A DNA stretch of 64,000 bases from Escherichia coli (lineage in GTDB: Bacteria; Pseudomonadota; Gammaproteobacteria; Enterobacterales; Enterobacteriaceae): positions 4,836,001 through 4,900,000 of the forward strand of contig NZ_AP027764.1 of assembly GCF_036503815.1 (NCBI RefSeq). The letters run 5' to 3'. Each line of letters begins with the position of its first letter. Positions within the stretch are counted from its first letter, which is position 1. Below are positions 53,490-63,070 of this stretch, piece after piece. The notes below the pieces were generated by a model that saw nothing but the letters and a program-made list of their open reading frames with translations, was not told the origin of the DNA and ran no database searches. Made by a program: the position numbers and the translations under genes.

Positions 53490-54565
53490 GCGACCTCCCC
53501 GGCGGCAATCGCCAACGCCCGCTGCCAGCCTTGTAGATAGTTAGGGCTAAAGAAGGCAATGGTGTTTTTATCCACCGACGCCAACTGGCGCTGTGCTTCA
53601 CGCACAATATCCTCGTTGAGATCGTCGGTAGTAAACAGCACCGGCAAATGCTGTTCCGTCATATCCTGCCAGAACGGATTTTCCCGGTTAAGCACACAAG
53701 GAATACCCGCCTGAATCAGTAAGCACAGCGTACCAATGCCCTGCTGGCGGGCAAAAATAAAGTAACCGAGATCGCACTGACGAAGTAGCGCCAGATAGGC
53801 ATCAAATTCCAGTTTTTCGCTCAGAACTTGCAGATTTTCTTCGCTGAATAACGCCAGCCCCGCCAGGCGAACTTCATTGATATATGCATCGTTATTGGGT
53901 GGATATCCCATCGGCACCACGACTTTTACCGTATCGCCAAATTGCTGATGAACGGCGCGTAAGGCGGCGACATGCTCATTGCTGCGGTCACCGGAGTTCC
54001 CCACCAGAATGGTCATTTTCCCTTCACGTTGGCGATCGTTCGCCATCGTATTGAGAGAAGGGTCCATCCGCGTCGGGAAGTACAGCAGTTCGCCCCGCAC
54101 CTTTGGATGCGTTTTGGCAAAAAAACTCAAATCACCGCGGGTGGCAAATACACAGCCGACTCGCTTTTGCGCCAGGCGACGCAACGGGTAAAAAAGCTTA
54201 TATCTCAAGCCACTGGAAAGCTCATACAGGTCTGCCCCCCAGATATGCCAGAAAAACTGGCTGGGCTTAATGCCACCACTCAGCAGAGCCAGCCACAGTT
54301 TGGGATTGAACTGACCGTGGAAAAAAAATCGCTGCTGACGGTTAGCTTTTGCTTTCGCGATGACCGCTTCCGCCAGCGATTTTTTCCCAGGGAAAAATTG
54401 CACAGAAAGCGCCGGACAGCTATCACTTAAGCCGTCGTCCTTGCCAACAACCATAAACTCGCGCGCGTGCTCGCTCGTCGCGACCAGCGCGTCGTTGAAA
54501 AACCGCAGAACGGTTCGGTTATGGTGAGGGATATCCGATCCCAGTACGTGAATCAGTACAGTCAT
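53486..54565 (-). CDS. wecF: TDP-N-acetylfucosamine:lipid II transferase
   Basis: WecF adds Fuc4NAc to complete the ECA trisaccharide lipid. The 359-residue protein is the family 56 glycosyltransferase of the operon; motifs seen are [23 protein letters not shown] near the N-terminus and [26 protein letters not shown] and [16 protein letters not shown], the last in a nucleotide-sugar-binding region. It overlaps both wzxE and wzyE by 4 bp, which implies tight translational coupling. Confidence 0.95.
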
Positions 54566-55812
54566 GCCCGCCTACGCCAGAGTAAAAACACGCCACAACA
54601 AAGAGAAAAATAGACGATATAGGTTGCCATATAGGCCTGCGCCGCGCCCAGTGCACCATGCGCAGGGATTAGCCAGTGGGCAAATACCATCAATAAAGTG
54701 AACTGGCTGACTTCCGCCAGAATATAAAACCGCAGTGACGCTTTGGCGATCACCAGATAACCAAAGACATAAGCGCCCACTTTTAACACATCACCCACTA
54801 ACTGCCAGGCAAAGAGATCGCGCATAGCGGTAAATTTATTCGACAACAGCAGCCAGATAGCAAAATCACGCAGCAACCAGACGGTAAAACTCGCCGCCGC
54901 CACTGCCGGTAAGACGAATTTCAGCGATTTAACCACTTCCCGGGTGATATCGCGCTTTTCCGTTAGCCGCGACAACGTGGGCAGTAAATATACGCTGAAC
55001 GATGCCGTAATAAATTGCAGGTAGGCATCGGAAATACTGCTCACCCCTTGCCAGATACCCACTTCATCCCAGCTATACTGCGCCGCCAACAGTTTACGCA
55101 TCATGATGTACGCAACGGGCAAGGTCACCGACGTAATCAACGCCATGAGCGTAAATTTGCTCAACTGCCCTGCCAGGCCGTTATCCCAGCTGGGTTTCAG
55201 ATAGCTTAACGGGATAGCACCACGTTTGATCAACATGATGACGGCAGGAATCACCACCAACGCGGGAATCAGCGCCAGCCCCAGCAATGCCCCTTCATAA
55301 CCGCCCAAACGGTAACTGACATAATAAGCAATTACGCCAATCAGGCTGCCGACAATCAGCGATAACGCATTACCAGCGGCATCGCGAAAGCCTTTCATCA
55401 ACGCCAGTAACAGGTTGCCCCAGGCGATCCCCATTTGCACCAACGCCACTAAACGCACCAGCCCCTGATAGTCGGTATTACCAAACAATCCCTGGCTAAT
55501 TGGCGCTGCCGCCAGCACAAAAACCAGCGCCATCAGCGTAGAGAAGCCAAGCACCATCGCTGATGAAGTGCCGACCACGCGGCGCAGCTGCTGCGGATTA
55601 TCATGGTACTGGGCAACGTATTTGGTTACGCCGTTAAAGATGCCTGCCCCAGCAAGCACGCCGAGCACGGTAATTAACTGGCGGAAATTTGCCGCCAGCC
55701 CAAGCCCCGCCGGACCAAATGACACCGCCAGCAACTTACCGACCAGTAACCCTGCACCAATCTTGACCAGTGTACTGGCCGCCGTCCATAAGGACGCTTT
55801 TGCCAACGACAT
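54562..55812 (-). CDS. wzxE: ECA lipid III flippase WzxE
   Basis: WzxE moves the undecaprenyl-PP-trisaccharide from the cytoplasmic to the periplasmic face of the inner membrane. The 416-residue protein has about 12 hydrophobic segments of the MATE/MOP type and an N-terminus MSLAKASLWTAASTLVKIGAGLLVGK typical of Wzx proteins. It overlaps wecF by 4 bp and starts 1 bp after rffA. Confidence 0.96.
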   Translation of the reverse strand: MSLAKASLWTAASTLVKIGAGLLVGKLLAVSFGPAGLGLAANFRQLITVLGVLAGAGIFNGVTKYVAQYHDNPQQLRRVVGTSSAMVLGFSTLMALVFVLAAAPISQGLFGNTDYQGLVRLVALVQMGIAWGNLLLALMKGFRDAAGNALSLIVGSLIGVIAYYVSYRLGGYEGALLGLALIPALVVIPAVIMLIKRGAIPLSYLKPSWDNGLAGQLSKFTLMALITSVTLPVAYIMMRKLLAAQYSWDEVGIWQGVSSISDAYLQFITASFSVYLLPTLSRLTEKRDITREVVKSLKFVLPAVAAASFTVWLLRDFAIWLLLSNKFTAMRDLFAWQLVGDVLKVGAYVFGYLVIAKASLRFYILAEVSQFTLLMVFAHWLIPAHGALGAAQAYMATYIVYFSLCCGVFLLWRRRA

Positions 55813-55813
55813 A

Positions 55814-56944
55814 TCAGGAGAAGTAATTCAACAAGGTCGCAATTACCGTACGCTGATTGACGGGCGACAGGTTGTAGAACAGCGGCAGGCGCAGCAGGCG
55901 CTCGCTCTCTTTGGTGGTGTAGCGATCTTCACCGTAGAACTCACCAAAGCGTTCCCCCGCAGGGCAACCGTGCAGCGGAATGTAATGGAACACCGCCATG
56001 ATTTCCGCTTCTTTCAGAAAGTTAATCAACGCGCTCCGGTCATCAATATCCCGCAGTTTAATGTAGAACATATGCGCGTTCTGCACGCAGCCATCGGGAA
56101 TCGACGGCAGCTCGATACGCCCGGCTTTCGCCAGAGGTGCTAACGCATCGTAGTAGTTTTGCCACAGCGCCAGACGTTGCTGATTGATACGATCCGCTGC
56201 TTCCAGTTGCGCCCACAGGTACGCAGCTTGCAGATCGGACATCAAATAGCTGGAGCCAATATCGCGCCAGGTATATTTATCGACCTGACCACGGAAGAAC
56301 TGGCTGCGGTTTGTGCCTTTTTCACGGATGATCTCGGCTCGTTCGATTAACGCTTTATCGTTAATCAGCGTCGCGCCGCCTTCACCGCCCGCCGTGTAGT
56401 TTTTGGTTTCATGGAAGCTAAAGCAGCCAATATGACCAATGGTTCCCAGCGCACGCCCTTTATAAGTGGACATCACGCCCTGAGCGGCATCTTCCACCAC
56501 AAACAGATTATGCTTTTTCGCCAACGCCATAATGGTGTCCATTTCACAGGCCACGCCTGCGTAATGCACCGGCACGATAACGCGCGTTTTGTCAGTGATC
56601 GCCGCTTCAATCAGCGTTTCGTCGATGTTCATGGTGTCCGGGCGAACATCCACAAAGACGATTTTCGCGCCACGCAGCACAAAGGCATTGGCGGTGGAGA
56701 CAAAGGTGTAGCTCGGCATGATCACTTCATCGCCAGGCTGGATATCGAGCAGCAGCGCCGCCATCTCCAGAGAAGCGGTGCAGGACGGCGTCAGTAACAC
56801 TTTGGCGCTGCCAAAACGTTGCTCCAGCCACTGCTGGCAGCGACGGGTAAAACCGCCATCGCCACACAGTTTGCCGCTACCCATTGCCGACTGCATATAG
56901 TCGAGTTCGGTTCCCACCACCGGCGGTGCGTTAAATGGAATCAT
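55814..56944 (-). CDS. rffA: dTDP-4-amino-4,6-dideoxygalactose transaminase (WecE/RffA)
   Basis: RffA transfers an amino group from glutamate to dTDP-4-keto-6-deoxyglucose for Fuc4NAc synthesis. The 376-residue protein is a DegT/DnrJ/EryC1 aminotransferase: PSCTASLEMAALLLDIQPGDEVIMPSYTF near residue 54, EDAAQGV with the cofactor-binding Asp, and the PLP Lys in SFHETKNYTAGGEGG (about K181). It starts 4 bp after rffC. Confidence 0.96.
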   Translation of the reverse strand: MIPFNAPPVVGTELDYMQSAMGSGKLCGDGGFTRRCQQWLEQRFGSAKVLLTPSCTASLEMAALLLDIQPGDEVIMPSYTFVSTANAFVLRGAKIVFVDVRPDTMNIDETLIEAAITDKTRVIVPVHYAGVACEMDTIMALAKKHNLFVVEDAAQGVMSTYKGRALGTIGHIGCFSFHETKNYTAGGEGGATLINDKALIERAEIIREKGTNRSQFFRGQVDKYTWRDIGSSYLMSDLQAAYLWAQLEAADRINQQRLALWQNYYDALAPLAKAGRIELPSIPDGCVQNAHMFYIKLRDIDDRSALINFLKEAEIMAVFHYIPLHGCPAGERFGEFYGEDRYTTKESERLLRLPLFYNLSPVNQRTVIATLLNYFS

Positions 56945-56948
56945 GTGA

Positions 56949-57623
56949 TCACCTGTATAACCAGTACGCGGTGCTTTCTACATTCGCACCACTTTGTATG
57001 TATCGTTTAAGCGCGGCGGTGTTGCCCATTTGGGTCGCCACCCGCAAAGTTGTTTTACCGCGAGCATACGCCCAGTTTAGCGCCGTTTGCATCAGCTCAG
57101 CACCTGCACCGCGTCCAGCCAGCAGGCCAATTCGTGCATCTGTCGCATTGAGTTCCCGTAAAGAGACATAGCCGCGAATATCGCCGGACGCCGCACGTAA
57201 AATCAGACATTGATGATCAAAGGTGCCGCGCACGGCATTTTCAATCCACTGCGCATAAAAGCGACCGCTGGCGTCAGGCGCATACCATGGCGCACGAAAA
57301 CGGCTTTGCGCAAATGCGGCGCTGGCTAACTGACGTAATGCGGGAATATCTGTCTCTTGTGCCACTTCTGCGCCGCTATCACTGACATTGTTCACGGGTA
57401 GCGCCAAATCAACTTCACCTTCAACCAGGCAGAATCCCAGCTGTTGCAAGGCATCCAGCTCAACAGTATTTGATGCAGTAATTTTGGCCTGTACTCGTGA
57501 CCACGGCGCTAAAGCGTCTGGCGTCAGGAGTGGCGCATCAGGAGTGAGATGCACGATAGCGCTGTTAACGCCAAAGAAGGCATTTTCCCAGGCTAGTGGT
57601 TCAATACTGGCGCGGACGGGCAC
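56949..57623 (-). CDS. rffC: dTDP-fucosamine acetyltransferase (WecD/RffC)
   Basis: RffC acetylates dTDP-4-amino-4,6-dideoxygalactose to the Fuc4NAc donor. The 224-residue GNAT protein has an N-terminal extension and the acetyl-CoA site in its C-terminal half (ARIGLLAGRGAGAELMQTALNWA, with the R-x-x-G-x-G/A pattern). Its start lies inside rffH: the two genes overlap by 23 bp in different frames. I recall an earlier, shorter 181-residue model; the longer form here fits the structure known for the E. coli protein. Confidence 0.95.
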   Translation of the reverse strand: MPVRASIEPLAWENAFFGVNSAIVHLTPDAPLLTPDALAPWSRVQAKITASNTVELDALQQLGFCLVEGEVDLALPVNNVSDSGAEVAQETDIPALRQLASAAFAQSRFRAPWYAPDASGRFYAQWIENAVRGTFDHQCLILRAASGDIRGYVSLRELNATDARIGLLAGRGAGAELMQTALNWAYARGKTTLRVATQMGNTAALKRYIQSGANVESTAYWLYR

Positions 57624-58482
57624 GGAGTAACTCCAGCAGATATTGGCCGTAGCCAGTTTTCGCTAATGAACTGGCAGCACGCTTCACACCTTCGTCATCG
57701 AGCCAGCCGTTACGCCAGGCAATCTCTTCCAGGCAGGCAATCTTAAAGCCCTGGCGTTTTTCCACCGTCTGTACAAAGGTACTGGCTTCAATCAGGCTAT
57801 CGTGTGTGCCGGTGTCCAGCCAGGCAAATCCGCGCCCGAGCAGTTCAACGGTCAGGTTGCCTGCCTCGAGGTACATCTGGTTGATGGAGGTAATCTCCAG
57901 TTCACCACGCTCCGACGGCTTCACCTGCTTTGCGTACTCCACAACTTTACTGTCGTAGAAATAAAGCCCGGTCACCGCCCAGTTTGATTTTGGCTGTTTT
58001 GGCTTTTCTTCCAGAGAGATAGCGCGGAAATTGTCGTCAAACTCCACGACGCCAAAGCGTTCTGGATCCATTACCTGATAGCCAAATACCGTCGCCCCTT
58101 GCGTGCGCGCCGCAACATGACGCAGCTTCGGACTGAAGCCCTGGCCGAAGAAGATGTTATCGCCCAGCACCAGACAAGATGGTTCACCATTAAGGAAGGT
58201 TTCACCGATGATAAATGCCTGCGCAAGACCGTCCGGGCTGGGCTGTTCGGCATATTCCAGCTGGATACCGAACTCACTACCATCACCCAGCAGGCGCTGG
58301 AAATAACCTTTATCTTCCGGCGTGGTGATGATGAGAATTTCGCGGATACCGGCCAGCATCAGCACCGACAGCGGATAGTAAATCATTGGCTTATCGTAAA
58401 TCGGCAATAGTTGCTTCGATACGCCACGCGTAATCGGATGCAATCGGGTGCCGGAACCGCCCGCCAGGATAATACCTTTCAT
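57601..58482 (-). CDS. rffH: Glucose-1-phosphate thymidylyltransferase RffH
   Basis: RffH makes dTDP-glucose from dTTP and glucose 1-phosphate, the start of the Fuc4NAc branch. The 293-residue protein begins MKGIILAGGSGTRLHPITRG, the nucleotide-binding signature of sugar nucleotidyltransferases, followed by LPIYDKPMIYYPLS and the metal-binding Asp in LGDNIFFG; WLDTGTHDSL lies near the end. It is a paralog of RfbA/RmlA. It overlaps rffC by 23 bp and follows rffG by 18 bp. Confidence 0.96.
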   Translation of the reverse strand: MKGIILAGGSGTRLHPITRGVSKQLLPIYDKPMIYYPLSVLMLAGIREILIITTPEDKGYFQRLLGDGSEFGIQLEYAEQPSPDGLAQAFIIGETFLNGEPSCLVLGDNIFFGQGFSPKLRHVAARTQGATVFGYQVMDPERFGVVEFDDNFRAISLEEKPKQPKSNWAVTGLYFYDSKVVEYAKQVKPSERGELEITSINQMYLEAGNLTVELLGRGFAWLDTGTHDSLIEASTFVQTVEKRQGFKIACLEEIAWRNGWLDDEGVKRAASSLAKTGYGQYLLELLRARPRQY

Positions 58483-58500
58483 GTTTGCCTCCGCTGAGAA

Positions 58501-59568
58501 TTAGCCGTTCAGACCTAAACGCTCACCCTGATAGCTGCCGTCCTGCACCTGCTTCCACCAGCTTTCATTAGCCAGATACCACTGCACTGTTTTACGCATT
58601 CCACTTTCAAAGGTTTCCTGCGGCAGCCAGCCAAGTTCACGGGCAATTTTCGAAGCATCAATGGCATAGCGTAGGTCATGCCCCGGACGGTCAGCGACAA
58701 AGGTAATCAGATCGCGATAGTGCGCCACACCGTGCGGTTTATTCGGGGCCAGTTCTTCCAGCAGCTCGCAAATGGTTTCCACAACCTCGAGATTCTTACG
58801 CTCGTTGTGACCACCAATATTATAGGTTTCACCGACTTTCCCGGTGGTCACCACGCAATACAGCGCACGGGCATGATCTTCAACATATAACCAGTCACGG
58901 ATTTGCTGCCCGTTGCCATATACCGGCAGCGGTTTACCCGCCAGCGCGTTGAGGATCATCAGCGGGATCAGTTTTTCCGGAAAGTGGTAAGGACCGTAGT
59001 TATTAGAGCAGTTGGTGATTAACGTCGGCAGGCCGTAGGTCCGCAGCCAGGCGCGCACCAGATGGTCGCTGCTTGCTTTTGAAGCAGAATAAGGGCTGCT
59101 CGGCGCATACGGCGTGGTTTCGGTGAAGAAATCATCTGTGGAATGCAGGTCACCGTATACTTCATCGGTGGAGATATGATGAAAACGGAACGCCGATTTT
59201 TTGTCTTCTGCCAGCGCATTCCAGTAAGCCCGAGCCGCTTCAAGCAGTGTATAAGTCCCGACAATGTTGGTTTCGATAAACGCTGCCGGGCCGTCAATAG
59301 AACGGTCAACATGGCTTTCAGCTGCCAGATGCATGACGCAGTCTGGCTGATGTTCTGTGAAAACGCGCGCCAACTCTGCCCGATCGCAGATATCAACTTT
59401 CTCAAAGGCAAAGCGATCGCTTTGCGCGACTGGTGCCAACGACATCAGGTTTCCGGCGTAGGTCAGCTTATCGACCACCACCACCGCATCGTTCGTCTCG
59501 TTGATGATATAACGCACCAGCGCCGAGCCAATAAACCCGGCACCGCCTGTTATCAGAATCTTTCTCAT
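58501..59568 (-). CDS. rffG: dTDP-glucose 4,6-dehydratase RffG
   Basis: RffG converts dTDP-glucose to dTDP-4-keto-6-deoxyglucose. The 355-residue short-chain dehydrogenase-type protein starts MRKILITGGAGFIGSALVRY with the NAD-binding GxxGxxG, has HLAAESHVDRS, the TDEVYGD loop carrying active-site Thr/Asp/Glu and Y-x-x-x-K in YSASKASSDH (about residue 160). It is a paralog of RfbB/RmlB. The ATG overlaps the wecC stop by one base. Confidence 0.97.
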   Translation of the reverse strand: MRKILITGGAGFIGSALVRYIINETNDAVVVVDKLTYAGNLMSLAPVAQSDRFAFEKVDICDRAELARVFTEHQPDCVMHLAAESHVDRSIDGPAAFIETNIVGTYTLLEAARAYWNALAEDKKSAFRFHHISTDEVYGDLHSTDDFFTETTPYAPSSPYSASKASSDHLVRAWLRTYGLPTLITNCSNNYGPYHFPEKLIPLMILNALAGKPLPVYGNGQQIRDWLYVEDHARALYCVVTTGKVGETYNIGGHNERKNLEVVETICELLEELAPNKPHGVAHYRDLITFVADRPGHDLRYAIDASKIARELGWLPQETFESGMRKTVQWYLANESWWKQVQDGSYQGERLGLNG

Positions 59569-60830
59569 TAGCGCCAGACTCCTTTGGCATCGACGACATA
59601 CTGCTGATGGACGTTGTCGCCATTGATAACTTTGAACTGACTATGATCGACCAGCATCACCAGCACATCTGCCGTTGCCAGCGCCTCGTCAAGCTGCGCC
59701 AGAGTACAAAGCCCGGTCAGTTTGTTCGGCAACTGGTGAATGTTAGGCTCAACAACCAGCGTTTCGCCGCTGTGCCACTGGGCGATCAATTCAGCGATTT
59801 CCATCGCCGGACTTTCGCGCAGGTCATCAATATTCGGTTTAAACGCCAGACCAAAACAGGCAATTTTCAGCTCACTGGCGCGTTTATCGGTAGCGGCCAG
59901 GCAGTCGGCAACCGCCGCTTTGACCTGATCAATCACCCAGAACGGTTTGTGATCGTTCACTTCACGCGCGGTACGGATAAGCCGCGCCTGCTGCGGATTC
60001 TGTGCCACGATAAACCACGGATCAACAGCGATGCAGTGACCACCCACGCCAGGGCCAGGTTGAAGAATATTGACGCGAGGGTGACGATTCGCCAGGCGAA
60101 TCAGTTCCCAGACGTTAATCCCCTGATCGGCGCAAATCAGCGACAATTCATTAGCAAAAGCGATATTCACATCGCGGAAGCTGTTTTCGGTGAGCTTACA
60201 CATTTCCGCCGTCCGCGAGTTAGTGACGACACACTCACCTTCGAGGAAAATTTTGTACAGTTCGCTTGCGCGGGCCGAACAAACCGGCGTCATACCACCA
60301 ATCACGCGATCATTTTTAATCAGCTCGACCATAACCTGGCCCGGTAACACGCGTTCCGGACAGTAAGCAATATTCACGTCCGCCTGCTCGCCCACCTGCT
60401 GTGGGAAAGTGAGATCTGGACGCATCTCTGCTAACCATTCTGCCATCTTCTCGGTTGAACCCACCGGCGAGGTGGATTCAAGGATCACCAGCGCGCCTTT
60501 TTTCAGCACTGGCGCAATGGAGCGAGCAGCCGATTCAACGTAAGCCATATCAGGCTCATGATCGCCTTTAAACGGCGTTGGTACAGCAATCAGCCAGGCA
60601 TCCGCTTCAACCGGCGTCGTGCTCGCTCGTAAAAAACCGCCTTCTACGGCAGTTTTTACTACGCTCGCCAAATCAGGCTCGACGATATGGATTTCGCCAC
60701 GATTGATGGTATCAACCGCGTGTTGGTTGATATCAACACCAATCACCTGTTTTTGCCGGGAGGCAAACGCTGCCGCCGTTGGCAGTCCAATGTAACCCAG
60801 TCCAATGACAGAAATGGTCGCAAAACTCAT
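59568..60830 (-). CDS. wecC: UDP-N-acetyl-D-mannosamine dehydrogenase
   Basis: WecC oxidises UDP-ManNAc to UDP-ManNAcA, the second ECA sugar, with two NAD. The 420-residue protein has the NAD-binding VIGLGYIGLPTAAAFA at the N-terminus, ESTSPVGSTEKM, the central KLTENSFRDVNIAFANEL and the catalytic Cys in PGPGVGGHCIAVDPWF (about C263), all UDP-sugar dehydrogenase family features. It overlaps wecB by 4 bp. Confidence 0.97.
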   Translation of the reverse strand: MSFATISVIGLGYIGLPTAAAFASRQKQVIGVDINQHAVDTINRGEIHIVEPDLASVVKTAVEGGFLRASTTPVEADAWLIAVPTPFKGDHEPDMAYVESAARSIAPVLKKGALVILESTSPVGSTEKMAEWLAEMRPDLTFPQQVGEQADVNIAYCPERVLPGQVMVELIKNDRVIGGMTPVCSARASELYKIFLEGECVVTNSRTAEMCKLTENSFRDVNIAFANELSLICADQGINVWELIRLANRHPRVNILQPGPGVGGHCIAVDPWFIVAQNPQQARLIRTAREVNDHKPFWVIDQVKAAVADCLAATDKRASELKIACFGLAFKPNIDDLRESPAMEIAELIAQWHSGETLVVEPNIHQLPNKLTGLCTLAQLDEALATADVLVMLVDHSQFKVINGDNVHQQYVVDAKGVWR

Positions 60831-61957
60831 AGTGATATCCGATTATTTTTTAACGCTTCCAGAATGCGAGAGCATGCCTGACCATCACCATACGGGTTAT
60901 GGGCGCGGCTCATGGTTTGATATTCGTTTTCGTCTTTTAAAAGACGCGTCACTTCCTCGACGATTCGCTGCTTATCCGTGCCGACCAGACGCACCGTACC
61001 TGCCGTCACCGCTTCCGGACGCTCGGTGGTATCGCGCATCACCAGCACCGGTTTCCCCAGCGAAGGCGCTTCCTCCTGAATGCCGCCTGAATCGGTCAAA
61101 ATCAGCCAGGCGTGGTTCATCAGCCAGACAAACGGTAAATACTCCTGGGGATCGATCAGAATGACATTTTTCACGTGCCCCAGAATGCGATTGACCGGCT
61201 CTCTGACGTTCGGGTTGAGATGCACCGGATAGACAATCTGAATGTCCTGGTGAGTGGTGGCGATGTCTGCCAGCGCATGGCAGATTTCTTCAAAGCCACG
61301 ACCAAAACTCTCACGTCTGTGACCGGTCACCAGAATCATCTTTTTATCGGGGTCGATAAACGGGTAATTTGCCGCCAGCTCTGAACGCAGCGTGTCGCTG
61401 CTCATCACCTGGTCACGCACCCATAACAGTGCATCAATGACTGTATTACCGGTAATGAAGATTCGGCTGTCAGCAACGTTTTCACGCAGCAAGTTTTGCC
61501 GGGAAGTTTCGGTTGGAGAGAAGTGATACATCGCCAGATGCCCGGTCAATGTACGATTTGCCTCTTCCGGCCACGGCGAATAGAGATCGCCCGTGCGCAG
61601 ACCAGCCTCAACGTGACCAACAGGAATACGCTGATAAAACGCCGCCAGACTGGTTGCCAGCGTCGTCGTCGTATCGCCGTGAACCAGCACGACGTCTGGT
61701 TTGAACTCGGCAAGAATAGGTTTTAGCCCTTCCAGAATCCGACAGGTTATCTCTGTCAGACCCTGTCCTGGCTGCATTATGTTGAGATCGTAGTCAGGTA
61801 CAATGGAAAAGAGTTTCAGCACCTGATCGAGCATCTCCCGATGCTGCGCAGTGACGCAAACTTTAGCCTCAAAAAAAGGATCTTTTGCCAACGCATGCAC
61901 CAACGGCGCCATCTTGATGGCTTCCGGGCGCGTACCAAATACAGTCAGTACTTTCAC
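60827..61957 (-). CDS. wecB: UDP-N-acetylglucosamine 2-epimerase (non-hydrolysing)
   Basis: WecB interconverts UDP-GlcNAc and UDP-ManNAc, the entry to the ManNAcA branch. The 376-residue reading starts at GTG (complement of 61955-61957): MKVLTVFGTRPEAIKMAPLV, the family opening with the substrate-binding Arg. VHGDTTTTLA, HVEAGLRTGD and SDSGGIQEEAP are further hallmarks. An ATG 14 codons upstream is in frame, but its residues do not fit the family. It overlaps wecC by 4 bp and starts 55 bp after wzzE. Confidence 0.97.
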   Translation of the reverse strand: MKVLTVFGTRPEAIKMAPLVHALAKDPFFEAKVCVTAQHREMLDQVLKLFSIVPDYDLNIMQPGQGLTEITCRILEGLKPILAEFKPDVVLVHGDTTTTLATSLAAFYQRIPVGHVEAGLRTGDLYSPWPEEANRTLTGHLAMYHFSPTETSRQNLLRENVADSRIFITGNTVIDALLWVRDQVMSSDTLRSELAANYPFIDPDKKMILVTGHRRESFGRGFEEICHALADIATTHQDIQIVYPVHLNPNVREPVNRILGHVKNVILIDPQEYLPFVWLMNHAWLILTDSGGIQEEAPSLGKPVLVMRDTTERPEAVTAGTVRLVGTDKQRIVEEVTRLLKDENEYQTMSRAHNPYGDGQACSRILEALKNNRISL

Positions 61958-62012
61958 ATCGATTCTCTTCGAATAAGCGGCGAGCGCCTTTGCGCTCACC
62001 GCAGCAGTGTTG

Positions 62013-63062
62013 CTATTTCGAGCAACGGCGGGTTAATGCGACACCAGCCCCGATCAGCCCCCCGACAATGCCCCACATAATCATCAGGAAGGCACGACGT
62101 GGGCTATCGCGTTTTACCGGTTCTTCCGGCGTACGCAAATAGCGATAGGTCTGAAAACGCGGATCCAGGGTTGGACCAACATTCAGGGTGTTTAACATGG
62201 CCCGATTCTGATCATAGTCGAGATCAAAGGCCGGACCGACGGCCTGTAAATTTTCCAGTCGCGCCTGGAGCATTGGACGCCCAAGCAGGAACATTTCTGA
62301 ATCAGGTAGTTCCTCGGCAGGTACATCTGTCGCACTGCGCGAAATATTATGCTGCTCAGCAATTTTCAGCGCCTGTTCAATGCTGTTCATCCGGCGGTCG
62401 TAGATGGCTTTCGCCACTTCTTCCTGACGCTTCACCTGAGCTTTCATCTGGATGGTACGCGCCGCCCATGCGCCTTTCAGCTCATCATTCAGATGGCTGG
62501 CTGCTCGTTGGCTGGCAAACGCAACATACTGACGTAACAGGTTATTAGCGTCAGGCGCGGTTTCGGCAATCAGCTTAACGCTATCATTGACCGCACGCGT
62601 GAAGTCACCGGGAATAAACACGATGTTGTTAATCATTTCATCCAGCAACGCCGCATCGGCTTTGCTGTTCCCGACCATCCGCTGTTTGTAATAGTCTGTC
62701 TGCAACCAGAAATCGCGGCGGGTATCCCACGAGGCCAGTTGCATAACAAACTCTTTATAGGCTTCATCCATGACCGATGGTTGGTCGGCAGAAGCCATGT
62801 TCGAACGGACGTCCAGGTTACGCAAAAATTGCTGCTGCGAGTAGTATCCTCCCAGCATATTCACTGTTGGACGATCGGTAATCGCCGTCGAGCTCCACTC
62901 CTGACGAGCAAAAAAAGTATACGCCAGCGCGATTAACGCAAACGCCAGCCCCATGCCAATAATCCACAGCTTCCCAGCCCACAAGGTACGAAACAACCCA
63001 CGAATATCCAGTTCATTTTCAGCGTCTTCGGCCGGTTTCCCAGGCATTGGTTGTGTCATCAC
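62013..63062 (-). CDS. wzzE: ECA chain-length determinant WzzE
   Basis: WzzE sets the modal chain length of phosphoglyceride-linked ECA and the ring size of cyclic ECA. The 349-residue (or 348 from the second Met) polysaccharide co-polymerase has two transmembrane helices (about residues 32-52 and 326-344) that flank a large periplasmic helical domain (RQEEVAKAIYDRRMNSIEQALKIAEQHNI in outline). The Pro-rich PEEPVKRDSPRRAFLMIMWGIVGG just before the second helix is typical of Wzz proteins. It starts 8 bp after wecA. Confidence 0.96.
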   Translation of the reverse strand: MMTQPMPGKPAEDAENELDIRGLFRTLWAGKLWIIGMGLAFALIALAYTFFARQEWSSTAITDRPTVNMLGGYYSQQQFLRNLDVRSNMASADQPSVMDEAYKEFVMQLASWDTRRDFWLQTDYYKQRMVGNSKADAALLDEMINNIVFIPGDFTRAVNDSVKLIAETAPDANNLLRQYVAFASQRAASHLNDELKGAWAARTIQMKAQVKRQEEVAKAIYDRRMNSIEQALKIAEQHNISRSATDVPAEELPDSEMFLLGRPMLQARLENLQAVGPAFDLDYDQNRAMLNTLNVGPTLDPRFQTYRYLRTPEEPVKRDSPRRAFLMIMWGIVGGLIGAGVALTRRCSK

Positions 63063-63070
63063 ATCCTCAT

